Below, in pieces: positions 1 to 11,158 of a DNA stretch of 64,000 nucleotides (position 1 is its first letter; each line of letters begins with the position of its first letter). The stretch is from the NCBI RefSeq assembly GCF_001625195.1, contig NC_054389.1, forward strand, positions 7,002,520 through 7,066,519, given 5' to 3'. The position numbers and the translations under genes were made by a program. Under the pieces are notes generated by a model that saw nothing but the letters and a program-made list of their open reading frames with translations, was not told the origin of the DNA and did no database searches. This DNA comes from Drechmeria coniospora (Eukaryota > Ascomycota > Sordariomycetes > Hypocreales > Ophiocordycipitaceae).

Positions 1-1146
1 GCCGTCCACGAGCCATGCAGGCACGGAGCAGGCAGCACGTCCCGTCCTGCCGTAGCACCTGCGTATGGCATCCCGCATCCCGCAGCCTGCTGCGTGCCCA
101 TCCCCCGGCACCCTACCGCCACCTCGAGCGCAAGCTTGGCCGTATCCTTGTACTTTACGCCAAACAAGGTGGCCCTGCGGGTGCGACGAGGACGTGTGCA
201 TGCACTCGGTGCGCGCACGAGAACGAGAACGACAGCTCGGCCGCTCGTGGCCTATGCCTCGCATCGTCGCGATACGTGGCTTCGCTCGTACGTGGGCGAA
301 GCAGCCGTCTCGCTCGGCAACCCTCCCGCGGGCCGCTTTCGTGCCTCCTCCGCACCGCCGCCCGACGGCCGTCGCGTGTGCGGCTGTGCGAAGCAAGCGC
401 AGGTTCGAGCAGCCAGACGTCGCGTCCTTTGGTGGCTGGCTGTCTGCATCTCACCGGCGTAACCCAGGTCGAGGCTCGAGGACCAATCACGACCTCCATG
501 TCGTGTCGGAACCGCCTTTCATCGACGTGTCAGCTCATGTCGACGACGAGTAACGGCAAGGAAAGCCCACCTTGGCGGGCATCCGCATCGCCTCGGCGGG
601 AGGCGACGCTCGAGACTCCAGATTCATGGATCATGCATGTTCAATTCATGCGCGACAAGAGGGCTACGGACGCTTCCCCGCCAACAGCCCACACGAAGCG
701 CATCCATCGACAGCTCGGAAACGGAAAGCAAAGGTCCCTTGATTTTGTACTCCCTACTATGAGCGCCCCATTCCCCGAAGACGATCCCCCTTGGTGCGCG
801 TGCGCTCTCCGTTCCGCCAGCAGGCGCCGCGTCCGTCACAAAAGAGCAAACCAATGCTGCGCCGCGACGTCGTGTGCGGCGCGGCAGCCGTCGAAAGGTG
901 GCAGCGCCAAGGTTGCCTTGGGCATGCGGAAAGTCAGCTGGCCGAGAAGAGGCGACAGAAACGAGGTGCAATGTCTAACGATGCCAGTTGTACAAGCGAA
1001 GTGAAGAAGTAGAAGTATACGAAAAAAGGCCGTCGAAGAAGCAGGCGGCCCATGTGCCTTGGAGGGCCGTGGCAGCTTTGCGCGCCATGAGCCCGCGTCA
1101 CGCCGCCGCCGTCAGGGCCCACGTGCCGGCGCACCAGAGCTCCTCC
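1..1146. other. No gene recognised
   Basis: GC-rich sequence in which several overlapping open frames exist on both strands. None carries a motif I recognise, and none has a convincing start and intron pattern. I see no tRNA, terminator or repeat array here. Confidence 0.5.
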
Positions 1147-1383
1147 TCAACGACGAGGGGGCATATGCCACTGGTCGGAATTCCTGAAGCTCACAGGGCT
1201 CGGCGGCGGCGGCGCGGGCACCGTGTAGTCGTCCGGCTTGATGTGACGGACGGGCGTCGAGGGTCGCTGGTTTCCCAGAGTGGCGTTGAGATTGGCCAAG
1301 AGGTCTTGCGACGTCATGAGTCGAAGGTTGTTCCTCTGCGACGACGACATGGCGACAGGCGCAACGACCTGAGGGCTGGGCAT
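1147..1383 (-). CDS. Possible small unknown protein (78 aa)
   Basis: This frame reads as a proline- and serine-rich peptide starting MPSPQVVAPVAMSSSQRN and ending in HMPPRR before a stop. The middle contains a polar segment (residues LMTSQDLLANLNATLG) and a PAPPPPSP stretch, which look more protein-like than neighbouring open frames. The reading frame stays open upstream to about 1437, but no ATG lies there on this strand. A plausible acceptor (CCTCGTCAG, ending near 1423) and a possible donor (GTAAGC near 1590) suggest a spliced 5' UTR, making the ATG at 1383 the first usable start. I do not recognise the family and assign no function. It could also be a chance open frame in GC-rich DNA. Confidence 0.3.
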   Translation of the reverse strand: MPSPQVVAPVAMSSSQRNNLRLMTSQDLLANLNATLGNQRPSTPVRHIKPDDYTVPAPPPPSPVSFRNSDQWHMPPRR

Positions 1384-2201
1384 CTTGGCGGGTATGAGCG
1401 TGTCGAAGGGAGAAATGGCGAACTGACGAGGCAGCAAATGTCAACAGCGCTGCGCGATTTGAAGTCAAAAATCCGGCACCTACAATGGCGGTGTGTATCT
1501 AAGCCGTCGCCTCGAGCCAAAGTAGGTGGGATGCGAGCTTGCGTGCGTGGCTAACCAACGGGTTGCCAATCGAGTTTGGCTTACAAGCGCTGGGGCGTGC
1601 GAACGGGTCAGATCGACGGCGCCACGGCGATGTGATCAGCCGGCTGTCAAGCGGTATATTGCCGTAGCAGGTTGCAGGTCGACGATGAATGATGTGGCGA
1701 TGCTCGGCAGCTCCCCTTGCGGATTGTTTTTTTGACGCGCAGAGGCAGAGCGCAGCCCGGACGATGGCGTTATGGTGGAGAGGAAAAGAGGAGCAGAGAG
1801 CGGGATGGCAGCAAGCTTTCCACCTTGGCAGCAGCGAGATCAAGGTTGCTGTGGTGTGGACACTTGGGGAGATGGAGGGGGAGTGCAAGGTTGGAGGGTA
1901 CTCGAGGTAGAGGCGAACTGGAAAATAATTGTGGAGAGAGCGAGCTAGAGGGATGGAGGGAGGGAGAGAATGCTGGGGAGGAGAGCGAGATATAAATAAG
2001 ACGAGTCGGAAAGATGAGGAGTGAGCTGGTGGTGGTGGTGGTGGTGGCGGTGGTGGTGGGAGGGTCGTCGGTGAAAATTTCAAGGGCAGCTCGTCCGAGT
2101 CGGAACGATGAAGACGGGCAACTTCAGGGCAGGGCGATCGATCGATGGACGGTCAGGTCTTGTTCACGTTTAAAAAGTACAAGCGAGGGAGGGAGGCTAT
2201 T

Positions 2202-2335
2202 GGATGGGAGGGGACAGGATGGGAGGGGACGGGATGGGAGGGGACGGGATGGGATGGGATGGGATGGGATGGGATGGTTTGGGATGGGATGGTTTGGGAT
2301 GGTTTGGGATGGTTTGGGATGGGATGAATGGATGG
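2202..2335. repeat. GGGATGGGA-type microsatellite
   Basis: About 130 bp of degenerate 5-10 bp units built from GGGAT, GGGAC and GGTTTGGGAT. Every frame through it codes for low-complexity Gly/Trp/Asp/Met on the plus strand and Pro/Ser on the minus strand, so the open frames across it are artefacts of the repeat. Confidence 0.9.
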
Positions 2336-2839
2336 GTGTATGAGATGGATGGGACAGACGTCAAGGGACAGCACAGCACGGCGGAAAGAGCAACAGGGCT
2401 CGGAAGGCAAGAAGAGGAAACTTGCTGGGCAGGGACGACGGCCGGATCGGTCAGTGCTCCCTCGTCCGCCGTGCGTTCAGGTCAGGCAAGGAAGGTCAGG
2501 CAGACGTTGGGAGAAGCCGGCAGGAACAGCCGGCAGTGAGGAGGGAGGTGCGAAGCAAGTACAGATCCAGCAGGCAGAAGCTGCGACCGGGCGGCACCAG
2601 CATGGATGGAGCAAGCAAACAGCAAACAGGCAAGCAAACGGGCCAGGAGTCGGCTTGGCAGGAAGGCAGCTGCTTAGGTGCCAGGCACCCGCATGGACGG
2701 GTTGATCAACGCCAGCGAGCACCGCGCACGCAGTCTGAGCGAGCGGACGATGCACGCCCCATTCCTGGGGAGGGGTGCGCGGCTGAGACTACCTCCACAC
2801 CCTGGCGGGAGCTGATTCATTGAGGTATTGATTTGGACG

Positions 2840-3420
2840 CCGTACACCAGAGTACTTGTACTTGTATTACTCCGTACTTGCTGCTTTGCATGCATTCACA
2901 GCTACGGAGTACGGAGTACACCTACAAGCACTCCGTAATTACTCCGTATTTGCACTCGTACGGAGTACACGCTCCGCACATGCACATGTACTTGTAAGTA
3001 CGCGGCTACACGTCCGGCGTCGTCACGTACACCTGTCGTACTTGCTGTACGAGTTCCAGTGCATTGTACGTATCGGCTCATCAGGTAATAATTGTTCATG
3101 GCGTTAGCACCAGGCACTCGGTGGGCTGCGATGGCGAGACTACTACAAGTACTAGGCACTAGGTACTAGGTACCTACTAGGTACCTACTAGGTAGATACC
3201 TACTAATAGCATTACTCGGTACTAGTAAACTACTAGGTACTCCGTACGACAGCACTGATACAGAGTACATGAACTCGTACAGAGTATCAATTAGTGGTAG
3301 AGTGCAATACTCACACCAAAGGACACTCACGGCGAGTACTGTACCAGTACAATCGACCTACTCGTAGTACTCGTACCAAGCACCATCTACCTACTTACTC
3401 CTTACTGTGCTAACCCATCT
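2840..3420. repeat. GTAC-rich block with TAGGTACCTAC repeats
   Basis: AT-richer block densely filled with GTACTCCGTAC, TACGGAGTAC and ACTTGTAC words. Between about 3150 and 3245 an 11-bp unit close to TAGGTACCTAC recurs. The words are short spaced palindromes. No gene is visible across it. Confidence 0.75.
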
Positions 3421-4324
3421 CTCGCCGCCAAGCACCTGCATGTACAGCTAGTCCCATGGTAGCGCTGAGGAAGCTTACTCGTGCTCCATCGCCGCCGCCG
3501 AGGAGCGTTCGTCGGGCCCGGAATAACAAAGCTGGCAGGACGACAAAGCAGCCAAGTGGCGGACAGGCCGCGCAAAGGGCAAGCATAGTTGGGGGGGGGG
3601 GGGCCTGCCGTCGCGAATCTGGTCCGTCCGTCCGTCTGACAAGCTTCGAGAACGCGAGAAACCCCGCCCTCTGGGCCGAAGGCGTCAGCATCAGCACTTG
3701 GGGGCAGCCGATCGTAGCCTCCCAGGCCAGCAGAGTACATTGTACGAGATATCAGAATACACCAACCAAGACGCGTGGGGAGAGTCGTCGGCCCCGGAAC
3801 CGTCGAAAGCTCTACCAAAAATCGGACGGACGGACAGTCTGACTGACCGCTTCGCCAGCCAGGCCGCGAACGACCGATGTTGCAAGGTGCGGCGTGAATG
3901 GCGACGGCGGAGTAAGCATCACAGCCCATCGCATCGGCTGGCATTCTGCTGCGATTGCGCGTCGCCACCCCCCCCCCGCCCCTTTCCCCTCCCCCGCCGT
4001 TTCATGGGGGCCACGTTCGAGCCGATGCTGGCTCGAGGCCGGTTGGGGAGTCGGGTTGGGGAGGTCGAGGGGGGGGGAGCCTCGACATGCATCGTTCATC
4101 GGGAACCAGGCTCAGCGGTGTGGGGTTTCGGGAAGACGGTCGTCGACCTGTGCGAGCACTTGCAGGTTCGAGTACGAAGACGCGTTCAACAAACTCGTGT
4201 CGTCCTCCTACGTCACGGACGAATTGGTTCCGCAGACGATGGGCACAGATACGAGCACAGTCATGCGACGCAGTTTGGACGACGGAGCCACTTGGCCACA
4301 AGGTTTGTTGGTCTTGCGCTTGTG

Positions 4325-4600
4325 CCTGGCAGGACTAAGTACTAGGTAGGTAAAAGTACTCAGTAGGTACGGAGTACTAGGTAGGTTGGTTCCGCATGCG
4401 CCGTACACCCAGCACGTAACCTCGGTGTAAGTCGTAAGGTAACTCTACTACATGTACGGAGTACGGAGTACAGTGCTCGGTGCAGTACCAAGTGTTAGTA
4501 CGTAAGTACGGAGCAGTCCCTAGTCCAGCAGCAAGTACCCCGTACAGTACAGTAGGTTCGCCGCAGCAAGCCTGTACTTATTATTACTTGCCCACCTACA
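4325..4600. repeat. GTAC-rich block
   Basis: Second block of the same composition, with runs such as TACGGAGTACGGAGTACAG near 4455 and many AGTACT and GTAAGTAC words. No coding signal. Confidence 0.7.
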
Positions 4601-6965
4601 GCACATGTTGGCGTAGCAGGTCTTCGTTTGGCCTCGGCGATGAATACGAGTACCGAGCATGGAGTGCGGTGATGGGATTCGAGCAGAAGCGACGCAACAA
4701 AAAACGGAAGAAGCCGGGGTCCATGCTTCATTGGACACCCGGGCTCGCCAATGTACGTCGAAATCTTGCCGTTGCTCCTCGTCCCATCGCTGCTGTCCTG
4801 GCCGCCTCTGAGACGCCGCTTGCCGAGGCGAATTCCCGACGTGTGCATCGCCATCTCGCACAAACATCCGTCACCGCCGTTGATGTGTGCAGGTTGTCTG
4901 TGGCAGGCCTATCGGAGTACACGTGCTCGGAGCAGGACGGAGCCATGGCACCGCACTCGCTCGCTCTTCAAAGCGCACATGTCATCCGTGCTCTCGGCGA
5001 CCATGGACCCTTGGTCTTGTCGCTCAGTCACCGTACTTGACGCTTGCGAACCTACCACGTACGTCCAAGTAGGTGTTCTCTGTAGTTGTGCTCCGTGCAG
5101 GTACAGTAAGTGTACATGTAATTAATAATAATTACAGTTCTTGCACAAGTACGTGCAGCCAAGTACCTTTGATGACGTGGCTGCACTTTTTCGGACCTCG
5201 CCACACAGCACCCACCACCATCCAACCACGCATCACTGGCATGGCTGGTACGCAATCCGAGGGCACGGCTCAGAAGCTCCCAAGCGTACCGAGCCGTCGA
5301 GAGGCTCCCGCGTCGAGGAGACAATCATCAGCCAGCATTCGCCGACGGGCGTTTGGTCGGCGGCGGCGGCGAATCGATCGATGCCGTAGGCGAGGCACGC
5401 TTGACCCGCGGCGAGGAGCTGCCGAGACGAAGCAATACGAGCAGGCGGGTTGCTTGGCCATCGGTTGCTTGCCGTCACCCGCACTGCTTGTCGACGCTCG
5501 GAACTCGTATGGGTCGGTCCAGGGCGATGCGAGCGGGAACAGCAATACCGCCATGGTTCCCCGTCAGGTCGGTACCTCGTTCGGGACGCGAATCACGGCT
5601 TCTAACCTGCTTGGTGCTGGCCGGCAATACATCGGACGCAAGCCTCGATGGGCGCTTCGCTGGCATGTGGCACCAGAACGGTTCCCGAACCGTCGCGAGT
5701 CCAAGATGCCATCGACGGCCACCGGAGTGCTTGAATCGGTCGCTGGACACTTATCGCAGATGTCGGGCAGATCCGGAGCCTGACGCGGCCCAAACATCGG
5801 TTCCGAGGCGGCCGAAGCTGCGCGTCGTCCACCAGCTCGTCCTCGCCCGCCGAAGCCTCTGTCGAACGGCGCCTAGCCCCCCTGGCTCATGGCCCTCCGC
5901 TTGGACCAAGCAGAGCATCATCGGAAAGGGTTGCCCAGCTCGTGCGAGGCAGCGAGGCAGCAGCCAACAGCCGGCAGCCCACAGCCAGCAGCCAACGAGG
6001 CGTGCTTGGCGATGGATTTGCCGCAGAGGACACCGGCGAATACAGGACAGGTACGTCGGTGTGTACCCAACCAAACACTCTGCCGTGTAGATACGATACG
6101 ATACTCTTCTGCTCGCACGAGACAGGGAGGGAGACCGCTGCCTCCTAGTGGCACCTACTACTGGGTACTAGCTAGGGAGGGTGCGGGCCTACCCAAGGAC
6201 TGGTCATGTCAGCCCGACACACCCGTTCAAGCTTCGTGACGAGTTCGGACGAATTCGTGTCGAGGTAGCCGTGGTACGCGTCCATGCAAATCTAACTACC
6301 TACATAGGCTCGTATTCACGGCCAAGATGTCCCTGTACGGGGACACGCCGCGCATTCATACCTAGTATTCGTTGCACGAAGGAAAAGAAAATGCCAGCAA
6401 GTTTGCGAGCGTCGCGTCAGCGGTTCAGCCCAACGAACCCCCGTCATCCACGACCAGCCGCCCGGCCGAGCTCCCCCCAGATTTGAGGTCGCTGCGCCGC
6501 GGGGAGCGGGGACCTCTAGGCCGTCGGCACTCTTGCACGGGTTGTGGGGAAGCGCTGAAGGGCCCCTGGAGAGAGGGCGTGCGGTTAGCTGAGACCTGAC
6601 CCGCGCTGCTGGGCCTCGCCGGCGTTGCCCATTCATTCACCTTGACCGGCTGCCGATTGCCCACTGACCATCACGGCCCGTCGAACGAAAAAAAAAATGA
6701 AAACGGACTCGTCCCGTGGGAAATGACTCTTCGTCACTGGCTGGCTGGGAATCCATGGCATGAGGCGGATACGAGAAATGTGGCGAGAAAGGGGCCCGAA
6801 AGCGCCAGCGAGCCAACCAGTCCAACCGCTCGGCTCGCGTGAGGCAGCAGGCTGTGATAACATCCACGCAACACAGCACGAGCATACTTGGGAGTTGTTG
6901 GTGGATTGGTGAGCGGGCACTCGCGTGCTTACCGACTTATAGGATACACCTAGTATCTAGCCACA

Positions 6966-7145
6966 CCTGCAGAGTACCAGCTGCGCCTACAGAGTATTAC
7001 CCAGCGGCACCAACAGAATACTAGTACCCAGCGGCACATACAGAATACCCAGCGGCACCTACAGAATACCCAGCGGCACCTACAGAATATCCAGCGGCAC
7101 CTACAGAGTACCTTGGTAGCTGCACCTACACGAGTACGGACAAGT
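6966..7145. repeat. 20-bp tandem repeat, about 7 units
   Basis: Unit close to CCAGCGGCACCTACAGAATA. The central copies are nearly identical and the outer copies have diverged. The flanks merge into GTAC-rich DNA. Confidence 0.85.
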
Positions 7146-7681
7146 CAAGGTGGGTGCTTTGGTACTGGACTTCAGGGGTAATTACCTGCTAATTACAGAG
7201 TACCTATAGGCAGTCGCATTGAGTGGTGCCCTGAAGTGATGACTCCATAATACCCCGTACTTTCGTGGTGCCACGAGCAGCATTTGCCTCGCTGGCTCTT
7301 CACAAACAACGTCCAGCGCCCTGCTTGGTCAATGACACTCCGTACGGGATGCAAGCGTCCGCACGCGGCTTCGTGCTCGGACGGATACGCACCGTGATCA
7401 AGCACCAGCCGTACGACGCGAGCTCGAGGAACTCGTCAAGAGCTGTGCTGCGAGGGCGGCGCATGCGATGGTGCAACTGCATGCTCCATCCGTCGTCTGC
7501 GGCGTGCATTCCTCTTCCCCGCCAGAATCAATTCCAGCACTCTTTCTTCTTCGTCGCCGGCCACCCCCTCGATCCCCGACGTCGTGAGACATGGCTTGCT
7601 CGCAGCCTGCGCGAGGGAGACGATATCATTTCGACTTCCGACCGACCTGTCCCTCTCCGCTCGTGCGTGCCAAAATGAAAA

Positions 7682-7735
7682 AGGGCACCCAGACACCGGG
7701 CACCCAGACACCACACCCGGGCACCAAGACACGCG
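7682..7735. repeat. Short tandem repeat of GGGCACCCAGACACC type
   Basis: Three to four copies of a unit of about 15 bp, followed by a GAGTCGAGCC-type repeat near 7765-7800. They sit inside a long open frame, which argues against that frame being a gene. Confidence 0.7.
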
Positions 7736-8464
7736 GTGACGGAAGCGTTGCTGCGTCGGTGCCCGAGTCGAGCCCGAGTCGAGCCCCGAGTCGAGAGCGA
7801 CTGATTCGCAACGGCAGCATGCCTTCGATCGGCTCCAATGACGTGCGCTCTCCCCATCACACCCCTCCACGCTTGCCTCGTCCGCCTCGTCCGCCTCGTC
7901 CGCTGGCCATCCACCATCCATCAGGACGATTGGGCCTTGTGGCTGACTGCCCTGCGGCCTACGGAGAACTGTTCGTGCAGATGCATCGCCACATGGCCGC
8001 CCACGCCTCGATGCCGAGACCTCGCCGCTCGCTCGCCATCCTTGGGCCCCGCTCGGCTGCCCGGGCAGGCGATGCCGACGAGACCAGTTCGTACTCTGTC
8101 ATCCCCCTACCCGAGCGTCCCGGATCCTGCCTCGGCATCGACGCCAGAGTCATGCGGGACATGCGTCTCTTGACGGTGACATTCTCCTTCATGGCATGCG
8201 TCAGGGCGACGCGGTCCATCCCTGTCATGGCGAGACACTCGAGCGCTCACGGCTCGCCACCAAGATCCAACAGCCCTCGGGCCAAGACACTGTGCGGCAC
8301 TTCCTTTCGATTCGCCCTACGTCCATCTACCTGTACGTGAGGGACGGAGCATTCGTCGCAAAACTCGACCGCCCGCCAATGGCACCCGCCAATGTCACCC
8401 GCGTACGACATCTCGCCCCCCCCTCTTCTCCATGTCGTGCACGCACGCACGCACGCACGCCGGC

Positions 8465-11158
8465 TCATCCCTTGGACGTGTTGGCCGAGGTCCCGCCCGT
8501 CGGCGGCGCCGTCTTGCTCTTCCTCCGCGCCGGCTGGTAGACGTCGTTGAAGTTCATGGCGACGCCGAGGAATCGCATGTCGACGTCCGGCTGGTAGGCC
8601 AAGTCGCCGAGCAGGATCTGCATCCGCGCCCGAAACGACTGGCCCAGCTGCCGCAGCCGGTCCTGGAGGGCGGGAAACTCCGAGGCCACGACGCCGTGGC
8701 CGTGGCCGTCGTCGGCGTCCTGCCGCGTCGCGATGCGCACGTCGGCTTCCTGCCGCCGCGTAAAGTCGGAGACGCTCCAGCTGTAGAGGCCGTCGACGGC
8801 GTCTCGGTAGTGGAGCATGAACCGCAGGATGTCGCTCAGCTGCGCCAGGTACGACGACCGGTCGTCCTCGTCCTCGCCGTGGAGCCGCCTCTTGGCGCCG
8901 AGCAGCCCCTTGTGGGTGATGTCGTCGAGGTAGCGCTCGTGCGCCCGGATGAGGTCGTCGAGCGTGCAGTCGTCCTTCCGGATGCGCTCCTCGAGCGCGC
9001 CCCACGACGACTCGATCACCTCGAACAGGATGTAGTACTGCAGCTGGCCCACAAAGTGCATCATCTCGGCCAGCGTGCCGCGCGTCGACTTCCACGTCTG
9101 CGTCACCGCGGGGTCCGACGTCTGCAGCACGCCTCGGGAGCCCGTCATGCACCTTCGCCAGGTCGACAGCATGGCGAACTCGACCCTCTTGATCCTCCAC
9201 AGAAAGTTAAACACCTTCAGGTACTGCCGGTTGCCCCACTCGGTCACGACGACGTCGACGGGCGCGTCGATCTTGTACTCGAGCGTGAAGCAGTCCCAGC
9301 CGATGTCGCCGTGGGAGAGCTGGAGCATGCGCGCGTCGAGCCGGCGCAGCACCTCGGCCGAGTCGTACTGCGCGTTGGAGCCTCGGATGGCATGCTCGAG
9401 CTGCGCCGTGAGCGTGTGCCGGTACTGCGCGCCGGCCGGCCGGTCGAGGTTCGCGGCGAGGGATTCCATGAGCAGGGCGATGAAGTCGCCCTGGCCCAGG
9501 AGGATGTAGCTCTTGAGGGCCTCGAGGTGCTGGAAGAGGTGGAACTTGTTGGCCATGAGATCCATCAGACGCCTCATAGTCGTCTTGTACGCTTCGTCGA
9601 TCCACGCCTCGAGCGTCGCCGTGTCGCCGTAGCGGAGCTCCTTGGAGGCCGCCTTGGCGTAGTCCTCGACCCAGAGCGAGTCGCCGCAGCTGTTGCGGAT
9701 GAAGTTGAGCGACTTTCCGATGAGGAAGACCTTCTGGGCAAAGTCGTGCGTCATGATGCTCGGGATGCCGTCGTCGTCGATCTCGTACTTGTCCTCCCAG
9801 ATGTTGGCGGCCCCCTTCTTCCTGCCGCCGTCGGCCGCGGCGCCCTGCTCGCGGACGAAGAATTCACGGTACGGGTCGACCAGCTCTCCGTCGTAGATCC
9901 ACTGCCGCAGGATGTCGTAAAACGGGTGCGTGAAGCTCGCCAGCAGCCGCTCGGCAAAGGCCGCGACGACGGGGTCTCCGTGCGACGAGGAGAAGCTGTG
10001 GATGAGGGAGATCAACTTGCCACCCTCCTTGCTCTTGGACTCCTCCGCGATCAGGCTCATCAGCCGCAGTCCCATGGTGGCCTCTCGCGTCCAGACGACG
10101 CATCTCTTGAGGGTCACGCCCAACTTTCCGATGCCTCGACGCGGCGCATTCTCGTCGAGGGAAGCGAGTGCCCTTCGAATCTGCGCCTCGAGCGTGGCGA
10201 TCAAGCCCAGGTACGAGCGAAGCTCGGTGCCCATGGCGAAGCGTAGGCTCTGGCCGAGCAGGCCGTGGCCCGGGCTTTGGCAGAACGCATCCAGCCTCTT
10301 GTACAGGAGGGACGGCTCCGCCAACGTGTGGAGGATGGAGACGAGCGGCAGCGGAAGGGTCGGAGGAAGCGCGAGGGTATCGTCGTCGGAAAAGGGGAGC
10401 GTCGTGGAGGACAAGCCCTGGAGGGTGAAGGGGAGGTCCCGCAGGAGGGCGGTTTCGGGCGGATCCAGATCGCCACGACTGCTGGCGAGGAGCGTCGACT
10501 TCAACGACACATCCCTCACGCGTCCGTCGCCGTCGGCGAGCCCGGGCTCGTCGTGCGGCAGCCTGCGCAGGCCATCGGGCTGGAAGGCATCCTTGAACTG
10601 TGCTTCCTCGAGCCTCGAGGCCGAGGTGGATGCCCCGTGCTCACCCCTGTTCTGCCGCTTGATGGCGTCTCGACGAATGGCATGGCGGTAGTTGGGGGCC
10701 GACGGTCTGACCGCGCTCAGCAGCTGCGGCTCGCCGGCGTCGGGCGAGTCGGCCAGCTGATGGAGCAGGTACAGTATGCCCCATTTGTGCTCGAGCACGG
10801 GCAGGGCGAGGAGTCGGGAGTAGAGATTAGAGAAACGGAGGGCCTGGCCGGGGTTGGTCTGGATGAGCTTCCGCTTGATGAGATCGGACGCATGATGGAC
10901 GTCGGAGGATATGGTTGGACCGGGCGGGCTTTGGGCGGTCACGGCGACGTCAGCAAATCCAGCCTGTGCAGCATCACCGAGCAAGAGCTGCCCACACGTC
11001 GAGGGGAGGGGAATGACGCACTTGTCTATGATGTTCTTCACGAGTCGAAAGTAGGCATCGTGCTGTTGCTGGGCCGCACTTTCGTCCTCGTCCGCACCGG
11101 TCGGCACAAGATGGGCAATCAGGCTGTCGATGGCCTTGGCGATGCGGTCAGGAGCCAT
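8465..11158 (-). CDS. spc98: Gamma-tubulin complex component 3 (Spc98/GCP3)
   Basis: Single uninterrupted frame of 897 aa. It looks like a subunit of the gamma-tubulin complex, which nucleates microtubules at the spindle pole body together with gamma-tubulin and Spc97/GCP2. The start MAPDRIAKAIDSLIAHL is followed by a variable N-terminal region. The conserved grip-domain core runs from about residue 230 onward. The C-terminus has the family hallmark DLAYQPDVDMRFLGVAMNFN followed by a short basic tail. Length is near that of budding-yeast Spc98 (about 850 aa), and no intron is needed. It is divergently oriented to ada1, about 1 kb away. A 19-20 bp tandem array begins about 60 bp upstream of its ATG. 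Family assignment is by remembered motif. Confidence 0.93.
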   Translation of the reverse strand: MAPDRIAKAIDSLIAHLVPTGADEDESAAQQQHDAYFRLVKNIIDKCVIPLPSTCGQLLLGDAAQAGFADVAVTAQSPPGPTISSDVHHASDLIKRKLIQTNPGQALRFSNLYSRLLALPVLEHKWGILYLLHQLADSPDAGEPQLLSAVRPSAPNYRHAIRRDAIKRQNRGEHGASTSASRLEEAQFKDAFQPDGLRRLPHDEPGLADGDGRVRDVSLKSTLLASSRGDLDPPETALLRDLPFTLQGLSSTTLPFSDDDTLALPPTLPLPLVSILHTLAEPSLLYKRLDAFCQSPGHGLLGQSLRFAMGTELRSYLGLIATLEAQIRRALASLDENAPRRGIGKLGVTLKRCVVWTREATMGLRLMSLIAEESKSKEGGKLISLIHSFSSSHGDPVVAAFAERLLASFTHPFYDILRQWIYDGELVDPYREFFVREQGAAADGGRKKGAANIWEDKYEIDDDGIPSIMTHDFAQKVFLIGKSLNFIRNSCGDSLWVEDYAKAASKELRYGDTATLEAWIDEAYKTTMRRLMDLMANKFHLFQHLEALKSYILLGQGDFIALLMESLAANLDRPAGAQYRHTLTAQLEHAIRGSNAQYDSAEVLRRLDARMLQLSHGDIGWDCFTLEYKIDAPVDVVVTEWGNRQYLKVFNFLWRIKRVEFAMLSTWRRCMTGSRGVLQTSDPAVTQTWKSTRGTLAEMMHFVGQLQYYILFEVIESSWGALEERIRKDDCTLDDLIRAHERYLDDITHKGLLGAKRRLHGEDEDDRSSYLAQLSDILRFMLHYRDAVDGLYSWSVSDFTRRQEADVRIATRQDADDGHGHGVVASEFPALQDRLRQLGQSFRARMQILLGDLAYQPDVDMRFLGVAMNFNDVYQPARRKSKTAPPTGGTSANTSKG

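Larger units (their letters stand above)
1384..8464. other. 7-kb gene-poor region
   Basis: No protein family was recognised on either strand. Long open frames, for example around 5.07-5.78, 5.35-6.09 and 7.59-8.34 kb, are low-complexity (Arg, Pro, Ser) and typical of chance frames in GC-rich DNA. The stretch alternates between GC-rich segments and AT-richer blocks full of GTAC words (about 2840-3420, 4325-4600 and 6940-7260). It holds several short tandem arrays and a 13-base G run at 3591-3603. A short gene with many introns could have been missed. Confidence 0.5.

Noticed and set aside
7591..8340. 249-codon plus-strand open frame
   Set aside because: Contains a GGGCACCCAGACACC repeat and Pro/Arg/Ser-rich low complexity, with no family motif and no supporting splice pattern.
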